Translations under genes and position numbers: made by a program
Notes under the pieces: generated by a model
The model's input: only the letters and a program-made list of their open reading frames with translations
Told to the model about the DNA's origin: nothing
Databases searched by the model: none
Shown: piece after piece, positions 55,414 to 64,000 of the stretch
Layout: the number at the start of each line of letters is the position of its first letter
Numbering within the stretch: the stretch's first letter is position 1
NCBI GenBank assembly: GCA_016858145.1
Contig: JAEHOE010000045.1
Location: 124,001 to 188,000, forward strand
Direction: 5' to 3'
DNA length: 64,000 nt
From: Edaphochlamys debaryana
Taxonomy: Eukaryota; Chlorophyta; Chlorophyceae; Chlamydomonadales

Positions 55414-56498
55414 CGCCTGGCCGCGACTGGCGTGCGGCGGGGGTCGGGCGGATGGCGTATGGACAAAGGCAAGCGGTACATAGATGGTGATAGCCGCGAA
55501 GCGGCGAGGAGGCGCCGGGGAAGGAAGTCGGGATTCAGGCCGCTGCGTACGGGTAGGACTGCACTGGGACCTTGGGGTCTTGACAGTGTGTGCGGATCCT
55601 TGCGTGGACTCGACTCGGCTGGGAGGTCTGAGGGGTTGGGACTCGGGAGCCGGGACTCTGCATAAGCGTAAGGATGCAATACGGCTTGTGACGCTTGGGC
55701 TGCGACGCCCTGACGCAAGAGATTTGTACGGATATGCCGGGCTGGGGTCCCGGACTTCCATATTGACCGCACGCTGGCTTTGAACGTCATGATAAGGACA
55801 TGACCCGCGGAAGGCGGAACATGGTGAGCTGCGGCACAAGTGTGACCACTGATGAGCTGATGTTGCTGTGTTGGTAACCGTTGACCAGGGCTGGTGATGT
55901 TCGTGGCACGGGGCTGGGGGAAGCGGGCATAGCCCCACTGCCCCAGCGTAGTGCGAGGGAGTCAGTTGGCATGCACCGTAAGCGCAGGCGGCGATTAAGC
56001 TTGCCAAGGCCTTGCCGGATCGCTAAAGTATCCGAGAAAGGCTTCTGCCGTTCTGCGGGGGCTCGGGCCCCGTGCTAGCTTTGAGGAGCGGTCTCCCGGG
56101 ACCGTGCGCTGAATTTTGCTGTGGCTCTGGCACCTCAGCTCGTCGCCCGTGCACCCGCACAACCATTTCTGGCGCTGCCGCGGTGCCGTGCGTACGAGGA
56201 GCCACGTGCCCACCGCAGTACAGCCGCGTGGGAGTGAGGGACGGACATGGCTCCTGCTTCCCCCCAACCAACCCTTCGGAAGCGTGAAAGTGTGTATGCG
56301 CGTGCTGGGGACGTCGCACCCCCCCCCCACGCTTTCCCTTACGCCACCCGTGCGGTACAAGCCTGGCGACAGAGTGAGAACATGGTACCCCGCTGTGCGC
56401 GCAACCCCATCGGCGGACATGGTCGCTGCGCCGAAAGGTGCCGGCCGGCTGGCCGAGTGTCTGTACGCAGTGGAACATGGTGTCGCACACTACGCAAA
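55414..56498. other. F-box 3' UTR and distal PsbO upstream region
   Basis: No gene recognised. No clear TGTAA seen for the F-box transcript. Confidence 0.5.
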
Positions 56499-56799
56499 TG
56501 ACAGCGACCTGTGATTCCCCCACTGTCGGCAACGCGGCCAGCGACCGAAGCCGACATGCGCGGTCGCAAGCGTCGCAACACACCCGGCTACTGCTCCCAG
56601 CATCTGCTCCTTTGCGGAGAACACAGCGCCAAGCACACTATACAGCAGTGGCCCCAAGAGAGCGCCTTGAGGGCCTGTTGTACGGCGAGAGATCTTGCAT
56701 CGGCTGCTTGCTCCGGGGCTGCTTTTGGCGCTCGGGGCGCACTTGAAAGCTTGTCGCAGTCGCCTTCGCTCCTGCACCACACACCACAGCCCAGTCACC
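56499..56799 (+). promoter_or_regulatory. PsbO promoter and 5' UTR
   Basis: The 301 bases before the PsbO ATG, duplicated at 54217-54526. The sequence CACTATACAG (about 56636-56645) is a possible TATA-like element; the duplicate reads GACTATGCAG there. CA-rich 5' UTR leads into gtcaccATGG. Confidence 0.5.
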
Positions 56800-58513
56800 A
56801 TGGCCGTCTCTATGCGTGTTCAGACCGCCAAGGTCACCCGCGCCAGCGCTTCCAGGTGCGCTTACGCGCAATGTCCGGGCATCCCCGAAGTAGTCGCTGG
56901 AACAGTAGCCGACCAGGAATCGCTATTTGCGCAGGCGCTCGGCTGTGGTCGTGAAGGCCCAGAAGGTCGAGTTCGGCCAGGCCGCCGCTGCCTTCGCGGC
57001 TGCCACCGCTCTGGTCGCCGGGGTGGGTCGGCCGGAGCGTTATGCTTTCTGGGCGCGGGAGCCGCGACCTTCTGGGGATCTGGAGCGCCCTGGACGCAGC
57101 TGCTTCGGGATCTGGCGACTGGAGCGAGCTCGCGTCCTTCGCGACTCGGCACTCGGCATCGTGCAAGCTGACCTTATCCCGCCCGTTTCCGCTGCTCGCA
57201 GTCCGCCAACGCCCTCACCTACGACGAGCTGCAGGGCCTGACCTACCTGCAGGTCAAGGGCTCCGGTGTGGCCAACACCTGCCCGGTCATTGAGGCCGGC
57301 ACCTCGGACCTGAAGGCCCTGAAGCCCGGCACCTACAAGGTGGACAACTTCTGCATTGAGCCCACCTCTTTCCTGGTGAAGGAGGAGTCTCAGTTCAAGG
57401 GTGGCGAGTCGGAGTTCGTCAAGACCAAGCTGATGACCCGCCTGACCTACACCCTGGACGCCGTGAGTCGGCGAGCTTTGCGAACCAGCTTCGCGATGCG
57501 TGCAAGCGTTCCGGGCGAACTCTCGATGGCTATGCGCCTTGTTACCGTGGTCGGTCGCTAACCCGACACCCCCCTTCCCCCACCCGCCCCGCTCAGATGA
57601 CCGGCACCCTGAAGGTCGGCTCTGACGGCACCGCCCAGCTGATCGAGGAGGACGGCATTGACTACGCCGCCACCACCGTGCAGCTGCCCGGTGGCGAGCG
57701 CGTGCCCTTCCTGTTCACCGTGAAGCAGGTGCGGGGGCTAGGCTGGGCCGGACGGGGATTGCGGCACGGCTCAAGGGGCCGAAGAGGATGGTGCGACTCC
57801 TACATTGTGCAGTGGTGACAAATAGAGGGTCCCTGTGAATGTCGACCCTGTCTAATGTGAACCCCGTCATTTCTCGTGTCACAGTTCAACGGCACCGGCA
57901 AGCTGGACGCCATCAAGGGTGACTTCAACGTGCCCTCGTACCGTGGCTCGTCCTTCCTGGACCCCAAGGTGGGGGGCGGTTCACCGGACCGTGGCGGGAG
58001 AGCGGGGAGGACTACGGTGTCGTGGACGTACTCGGAGATGAACAGCATGCCTGCTGGCCCTGTTTCCTGGCCTGAGGTGTTCACACGCTCTGTGCCGTGC
58101 CTTACCTTGTCTTCCCCAGGGCCGCGGTGGCTCGTCCGGCTACGACAACGCCGTGGCTCTGCCCGCCAAGGCCGATGCTGAGGAGCTGCTGAAGGAGAAC
58201 GTCAAGTCCTTCAAGGTCCTCAAGGGCTCCGCCGTGTTCTCCGTGGCCAAGGTAGGCCTCTCCCCATCAAATTCTCCCACATGTACCGCACTCCTTGGCC
58301 GTGAACTGACGTCGTTACTCACGGACGTACTACTGTTCGTAAGAGCCATGCACAAGACTGAGGTTCTCCCTTCGACCCGCGCAGGTGGACCCCACCTCGG
58401 GCGAGATTGCCGGCGTGTTCGAGTCCATCCAGCCCTCAGACACTGACATGGGCGCCAAGGTCCCCAAGGACATTAAGATCTCGGGCCTGTGGTACGCTCA
58501 GCTCACCCAGTAA
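56800..58513 (+). CDS. PSBO: Photosystem II oxygen-evolving enhancer protein 1 (PsbO)
   Basis: Known: PsbO is the 33-kDa lumenal protein that stabilises the manganese cluster of photosystem II. Seen: exons 56800-56855, 56935-57022, 57202-57462, 57597-57728, 57885-57968, 58120-58251 and 58385-58513, all in phase, 293 aa. Residues 1-50 form a bipartite transit peptide: a basic stroma-targeting part ([19 protein letters not shown]) and a hydrophobic thylakoid part ([14 protein letters not shown]) with an ANA cleavage site before [18 protein letters not shown]. The two disulfide cysteines are present (ANTCP and NFCIEP). [29 protein letters not shown] and [16 protein letters not shown] are near-universal PsbO blocks. 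Full length; TGTAA at 59042-59046. Confidence 0.98.
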
Positions 58514-59680
58514 GCAGCTCATCAGAGCTGGTGCGGGGCGTGGCGTTGAGTTACGTTCATGCGGCGTTGGAGCAGGAGTTGTGGCGGCCGTAGCCAAGGT
58601 GTAGGTCGGGTGGACAGAGCGAAAGGTGCAGCGCCTGATGCCTGGAGGTGTCATCGGCGCGTGCCGCAGCCCGGAAGCTCCCAGGAGCAAACAAGGTGGT
58701 CGGGTGCTTCGGTGCCTCGAGGTTGGGGTGGTGAGGAGTTGGGGACGTTGACGCCGGCCGCCTCGGCTGTGCGCCTTCACCCGGGTTCGTCATCACCGTC
58801 AGCATGACCGGTTCGGTAGCGCAGCCCAGTTTTGAGGAGGAAGAATGAGCGTGGAATTGGGCTAGCTCTGGTCGGTTTCTCCTGAGAAGATCAGTGTGTG
58901 TGTACAGCAGCAACTCTCTGCAAAGCCCCAAGCTTGATAGACGAGAGTGCGCAATCCTTTAGGCCAGCTTCTGGCGGTGGGTCCGGATAAGAGGATTCGG
59001 CGTGATATGTTGCTGTCATCGGACGCATAAGAGCTCGGACATGTAACTGTCACCTCATGCCATACATTTTGTCGTACCATTGTGCCTCCGTGCAATGGAC
59101 TTGGATGGAGTGCGCGGCCCGTGTGCTGCCCGGCCTCGCAAGGTTTGGTGCTCAGCCCCTGTCTCTGTCCTGAGGACAGACTCCCTTTGTTCCTGCGTGC
59201 AATACTCTGATTGCAAGCGAGTTGGCTTGCCCCGTATGGGCATCAGCGGCGAAGGGGCCTTCAACTGAAGGGCTCCAGTCCAGGGCACCGAGCCCCTCAC
59301 CCAGCCTGCACGCGCCCCGCTCTTGACCGGACTTCCACGCCACTACGCTTATTTGTGTTGCTCTGACATCAGCCAGCTCGGCGGGGAAGGAGGTGACCCA
59401 GAGACGGCGGGCAGAGGACTCAGGGCAGGAGGGGGGGAAGGGTTCGGAGTGTTCGGGGTCGCGTGCCTGCTCGTCCCGATATGAGATGGAGTGCTGATGG
59501 GGCTTTCGCCGAGCACGGATCGCCGCTTTGTGCCCTGCAGCTGCTAGGACATAGCCCACTTGACACGGTGAGCTTGACCTCTTGAGCTTTTGCGACGCCG
59601 CGGTTTGCGACCCCCGCGCAAGCTTATTCTATCGCCGCTTGCGTGCTGGCTGCAGCCCGCTATACGGCAGCTCACAAACC
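58514..59680. other. PsbO 3' UTR and FKBP upstream region
   Basis: Contains TGTAA at 59042-59046. No coding exon seen. Confidence 0.6.
59042..59046 (+). promoter_or_regulatory. TGTAA polyadenylation signal (PsbO)
   Basis: First TGTAA after the PsbO stop, 529 bases downstream. Confidence 0.55.
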
Positions 59681-61901
59681 ATGCTGCTCCAACAACGCCC
59701 ATGCGCTGCGGCGGCCACCCGCGGGCGTCGCTCGGCGCGTGAGTGGTATTCGCATGCTGCATGGCCGAGCCGTTTGTGCTCGTTTCAGGCGCATTGCGCA
59801 GAGCTCGGCTTTCATCGCATCTGAGCGCAGGCGTGTCGGTAGTCGCCAGCAGCGCGGGTCATGACAGTCCGGCGTCCACCCAACTCAACCCGGCGGTCTC
59901 CCGGCGGTCTCTCCTGGCGGGCTGTGCCGTGATTGCCACAACAGGTGGGTAAACCTGTTCAAGCATCCGTGAGGGGTAGTGTTTGCTAATAAACGCATTG
60001 ATGGAAGGGCTCTCAGCCCGAGGGCCTCTCCCGCCTTCTGCCGCCCTCCGCCTCGCCCGCTTGCCCTCCCAGCTACCCCCGCGCAACATCCGATCCATGC
60101 CCCCTGTGCTTTGCAGCCGCGGATCTGCCCGCCTTCGCCTCTGGAATCGACCCGCTAAACGGCAACTACAAGAAGGTAGGGTCCGCGGAGGTCTGGCGTG
60201 TGCCTGGGCGGCGGTAGCGGATGCCGTCCGTACGCTGTTGGCTGGAGTCCCCCGCCACCACCTGACCCTCTACCTGGCCGGCAGTGACTCCGTTTGACAC
60301 AGCCCTTACCTTTCTGTACGGTGCCTGCCCGCAGGAGCTGGCTCGGCGGCGGCGGAAGATCCCGATTGAGGAGTTCTCTGACGGCCCCAATGGCATCAAG
60401 GTGACTAGTGGGTAGAGGCAGGGAGGGGCGCTACGGATGAGGAGATCTAAACGGCTGCAGATCGCAGTCGAGGGCAGGGACGAAGGACACGCGGCTTGCC
60501 TGGGACTTACGCACGCTGGGCACATGGGCGCGGGCGGGCCAGGCAGGCCAAGTGAGGCTGGAACCTGCGTCGTCCCCGCCGACCCAGCTGCCAGCCGGCC
60601 GGCCCGCCGGCCCAGCTGTGCAACGTCTGGCACCCCTTGTGCTGACCCTCACCCTTACCCTCCCTGCCCTTGGCGCTTTCCCCACCCCCTACCAGTTCTA
60701 TGACATCATCGATGGTAAGCCGGCCCGGGGGGCAAGCGGCTGAGCACGTTGCGCAGGGAGGTCCTCATGGACAGCCCCTCGCTGCCCAACTGGACCGACT
60801 GGCGTGCCCGGGCGCGGGGCGCATGCCGTGCGAGGCCCTGCGGGCTGCCGCTCTCGCGCCACCGTCACGCTGCCGCTCTCTTCCCTGCATTGTCTGCCCG
60901 CAGGCACTGGCGCTGAGGCACAGGAGGGGGCGCGTGTGGCCATCCACTTCGACGTCAAGTTCCGGTGGGGCGTGTCTTTAGGCGCTTCTGGGGTCAGGCG
61001 CCCTGAGGGGCAACGGGGCCATCCTGCTGTGGCCTCTGGCCTGGCGTGACGCCAAGCCGCCGTACACATCTTTGCATGGGCGTGTCTGTTTGACCCAAAC
61101 CTGACAACTGGGCTCCCCACCGTGGTCACTCGCCTCTCCCTCAAACCCCCTGCCCCTCCCGGCCCCCGCCCCCAGCAACGTGACCTTCTTCACCAGCCGC
61201 CAGGGCATGGGGGTGACGGGCGGCTCCCCCGTGGGCTTCGACATCGGCCAGCAGGCGGGGGAGCCGGGGGCCATCGGGCTGAGGGGCATCGACGTGGTGA
61301 GCGGGGGCGGGAGCGGGAGAGGGGGGGGAGGAATGCGGGGAGAATGGTGGCGCTGGGGGCGGGCGGCAGCGTTGGCAGGGGATGACATCCTGTAGCGTAG
61401 GCCTGGCAGTTTTGCCTTGGCGCTGCTTGGCTTATCGCCTGACGGCTGCTGCCCCCCGGCAGGGCACCCGGGGCATGCGCGTGGGCGGCCTGCGCCGCCT
61501 CATCGTGCCGCCCGAGCTGGTGGGTGCGGGCTGGGGGAGGGTGCGGCAAGTGACGGCAAGGCGTGGGGTTGCTCGGCCTCAGGCCTGTAGCAGCGTGAGG
61601 GCCGTTGGGAACGATGTGGGCCTGGCGGACAGCCCTGGCCGGGGGGGAAGGCGTGGCAGCGCCTGCACCAGCCGGAGGGGCAACCGCTAGCTCACCGACG
61701 CACCATAGAACAATGGGCCTTGACACGTTGACAGTATCGATCAAGTGATCAACCCGCTGTCCCTTCACCCCTCCTCCTCAGGGCTACGGCAACATTCAGG
61801 TGGGAGAGATTCCACCCAACGCGACCCTCACTGTTGACGTGGAGCTGCTCAGCATCAAGTCGAACCCCTTCGGATACCGCACCAAGATCATCGAGGGCTG
61901 A
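59681..61901 (+). CDS. Thylakoid-lumen FKBP-type peptidyl-prolyl isomerase
   Basis: Known: lumenal FKBPs assist folding and assembly of photosynthetic complexes. Seen: exons 59681-59738, 59789-59944, 60117-60175, 60335-60400, 60696-60714, 60904-60964, 61176-61296, 61463-61519 and 61782-61901, all in phase, 238 aa. An N-terminal chloroplast transit peptide (MLLQQRPCAAAATRGRRSAR) is followed by a twin-arginine lumen signal SRRSLLAGCAVIATT. The FKBP domain runs from FYDIIDG through VAIHFDVKFRNVTFF, GTRGMRVGGLRRLIVPPELG and VGEIPPNATLTVDVELLSIK. The Trp at the floor of the canonical active site is replaced (GAIGLRGIDVG), as in many lumenal paralogues, so isomerase activity may be weak. Ends TKIIEG. 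TGTAA at 62100-62104. I did not assign the subfamily. Confidence 0.9.
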
Positions 61902-62828
61902 GCGCACGTGCGGGAGCCCTCACTTGCCGGCGTTGTGACTTTTGGCCGTGCTCAAGGCCGTGCTTGCTGTTCATCAGTACCATACAAGTGATACAACGGC
62001 GTTGCTCGGAGGATGGATGGGAGTCTGTGTGGTCGGAGTACTGTACCTCAACTTGCTGGAGCCTGCTATGGGAGCCTAAGGGCGGCTATGGGGGCGTAAT
62101 GTAAATTCAAACACGGTCAAGTCAAGCCCTCAATGCCTCTCGCGCGGGCTTCAGCCCTAACCTGCCCCTTGCTCAGAACGTGCTTCGCATCTGCCGTAAA
62201 CGCGATGTCACACACGACATCATTATTCAGGGCTAAACCCCACGACATCAGGTCCCCCTGACCAGGAGCAACAAAGCGCTCGCCAATCTGGTTGTTCCCC
62301 GCCTCCTCATGCTCAGCACTGCACGCGGGACGAGTCCCCACTCCCCCGTGAGCGTCAGCCCCCGTCATCCATAGAGCAGCGGCCACATCGACGCATTCAG
62401 CTGCATCCCCCGTCAATGTTCTGACTACGCCGCATGGCCCCTGCGAGCAGAGAACCCCTCCTCGTCGGTGCTGCCAACTGTGCTGGCGCTTGCCAGCCGC
62501 ACCGAGCCCCTGCCTCGGTGGGCGAGCGGGCAAAACCTATGGTGTGACGACGGCCATAGCCTCCACAGCCATGACCCACTGATGTATGCAGTCCCTGCCG
62601 GTGCTCCTGCCTGCCCCCCCACCCAGGTATGACAGGCGGCTCGTGTACAACCGCCAACAGTGCTTGCGCGTGCCCGCCCACGGTGGCCTGGGTGGAGGGA
62701 ACCCCATGTACAATGCAACTCAGGCGCGCCTCGGCCCCCATGCCCCCTAATGCCACAGTCCCTGCCAGTGCTCCTGCCAGTGCTCCTGCTCCTGCATGTG
62801 TGTTGATCCCCAGAGCAATCAACATTGC
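61902..62828. other. Convergent intergenic region
   Basis: 3' flanks of the FKBP gene (TGTAA at 62100-62104) and of the minus-strand BACK-domain gene. A short imperfect tandem repeat of TGCCAGTGCTCC lies near 62765-62795. No gene seen. Confidence 0.55.
62100..62104 (+). promoter_or_regulatory. TGTAA polyadenylation signal (FKBP)
   Basis: TGTAA 199 bases after the stop codon. Confidence 0.6.
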
Positions 62829-64000
62829 TCATGCGAGCCGCTTCAGCGTGAGGTAGCCCGTGATTTTGCCCTCATGCAGGTACGCGGCCCAGCCCGCCAG
62901 GGGGTCACGGTTGGGAGAGGAGCCGGCGCCGTCGTTTGGCCCGGAGGTCGGTGGCAGAGCGAGGGCAAGGCCCTTGGCTTGGCCCCAACCAACAGAGGCA
63001 AAGCGAGTACCGCTCTTCTTGTCGTACGTGAAGCTGTAGCCGTCCTCCCGTCTGCCGCCGCTCCGGCGGTGTACTGTAAGCGTTGCGGACACGGTGGCGG
63101 GGCAGTCCCTTGCGCCCTCGAGGGCGGAGCCGGGACTCTTGAACGCCTTGGGGATGCTGCAGAACAGGAATACGCCGGCCGCATCGTTGCTGTGCTTGTA
63201 CTCCACGCCGACCTCTAGCGCGACACCCCCCGTCAGGACATGGGGCAGTGCTGGGTCAAAGCCGTCAAAGGAGCTAGCCACGGTCGCAAGCACGTCAGGT
63301 TGCAGCCCCTCCAGCTTCGCCCTCAGCGCGTGAGTGCTGATGCTCCACGGGTAGGCAATGCCCGCCACCGGCACGCACTGGGGCCGGGCCTTGGTGTTGT
63401 ACCAGGTCCCACGTAGATCAAGTAGGCTGCGTTGGCCCTCGTTGGCGGTCGCGCAGGCGCTGATGCGGGCCGCCTCCATCACCCCGCAGGCGAACCAGCC
63501 TGTCCGGCCGCCTGCGGAGCCCTTGGTCTCATGGTCCAGCGCCAGGCCCATCAGAATGCCGCTGGAGACGTGGGGGCTGAGCTGCACCAGCCGAACCAGA
63601 CCGCACAGCTGCTTGCGGGTGGCAGCGTCCGTGCGGCCCCAGTTGGCCTCCATCCACACCGCTAGCAGCGTCAGCACGCTGTCCTCGGTGTCCGTCGCCA
63701 GGTCATCCGACTCCAGCAGAGCCTCCAGCCCGGCAGCTGGGAGAAGCAGCAGCTGCTTCCGCAGGGAGGGCGTATTGAGCGCTGCGAGGGTGGAGCCGAA
63801 GTGCCGCACCAGCTGGGGCTTGGTGGCGGCGATGATGGTTTTGAAGCTGGGGTCGTCCGAGGGCCACAGCGCATCGCACGTGTACAGCTGCAGCACGAGG
63901 GGCTCTGCGGCGGCCTGCTGGCCCCCGGGCTTTGCCTCCGGTGCTGCAGCGGGCCTTGCTGCCGACCCTGCCTTGGCGTGCTTGCCGTTTGGCGTTTTCA
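62829..64000 (-). CDS. BACK-domain (probable BTB-BACK) protein, C-terminal part
   Basis: Known: BTB-BACK proteins act as substrate adaptors for cullin-3 ubiquitin ligases. Seen: an uninterrupted minus-strand frame from the window edge down to TAG at 62829, at least 389 aa. After a Lys/Ala/Pro-rich linker comes LVLQLYTCDALWPSD, then a helical region with the BACK hallmarks LLLLPAAGLEALLESDDLAT, EDSVLTLLAVWMEANWG and LCGLVRLVQLSPHVSSG. The last 200 residues form a beta-rich domain (RGTWYNTKARPQCVPVAG, WSISTHALRAKLEGLQ, GVALEVGVEYKHSN and KITGYLTLKRLA). I do not recognise it, but it is not Kelch. The expected BTB domain and the start lie beyond position 64000. Confidence 0.8.
   Translation of the reverse strand, partial: KTPNGKHAKAGSAARPAAAPEAKPGGQQAAAEPLVLQLYTCDALWPSDDPSFKTIIAATKPQLVRHFGSTLAALNTPSLRKQLLLLPAAGLEALLESDDLATDTEDSVLTLLAVWMEANWGRTDAATRKQLCGLVRLVQLSPHVSSGILMGLALDHETKGSAGGRTGWFACGVMEAARISACATANEGQRSLLDLRGTWYNTKARPQCVPVAGIAYPWSISTHALRAKLEGLQPDVLATVASSFDGFDPALPHVLTGGVALEVGVEYKHSNDAAGVFLFCSIPKAFKSPGSALEGARDCPATVSATLTVHRRSGGRREDGYSFTYDKKSGTRFASVGWGQAKGLALALPPTSGPNDGAGSSPNRDPLAGWAAYLHEGKITGYLTLKRLA

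Noticed and set aside
62397..62825. A 142-aa minus-strand open frame downstream of the BACK-domain gene.
   Set aside because: Lies in the 3' flank, low complexity, overlaps a short tandem repeat, and has no homology I recognise.

Overview
The window is nuclear DNA of a green alga, most likely a core chlorophyte (Chlorophyceae) with a very GC-rich genome. Evidence: a complete PsbO gene of the photosystem II oxygen-evolving complex with a bipartite thylakoid transit peptide; a lumenal FKBP isomerase with a twin-arginine targeting signal; many short GT-AG introns in almost every gene; and TGTAA polyadenylation motifs downstream of most stop codons, the usual algal signal. I cannot name the species.

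Layout. 1-793 holds the 3' part of a CDC50/ALIS flippase subunit. 1390-3076 encodes a HAUS4/AUG4-like augmin subunit. An unrecognised 482-aa gene (3697-5237, minus) lies head to head with MED21 (5549-5992). From about 7.6 to 24.0 kb runs a giant DNA polymerase theta gene: a very long disordered N-terminal region, a helicase-like domain whose ATPase motifs are all degenerate, a long linker with one in-frame TAG, and a family-A polymerase domain with intact catalytic motifs.

24-35 kb is dominated by a direct segmental duplication of about 5.2 kb. Each copy carries the last three POLQ exons plus a gene for a membrane-anchored, divergent protein-kinase-like protein. The first copy has the live POLQ 3' end but a frameshifted kinase-like gene; the second has a broken POLQ fragment but an intact kinase-like gene. 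A 1.4-kb unique spacer separates them.

36-64 kb is dense with ordinary genes: a 961-aa acidic disordered protein (minus) divergent from the proteasome beta-1 subunit; a DPY30-motif protein (minus) divergent from cytosolic aspartyl-tRNA synthetase; a small multi-pass membrane protein (minus); an F-box/leucine-rich-repeat protein; PsbO; a lumenal FKBP; and the C-terminal part of a BACK-domain protein (minus) that runs off the right edge. A 310-bp copy of the PsbO upstream region, including the PsbO start codon, sits inside an intron of the F-box gene.

The genes do not form a pathway. Shared themes are divergent gene pairs with short common promoters, local duplication, and extreme GC-driven low complexity in POLQ. 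I saw no rRNA, tRNA, CRISPR array or recognisable transposase. Exon coordinates were derived by hand from splice-site consensus, phase continuity and family resemblance remembered from known proteins; no search was run.
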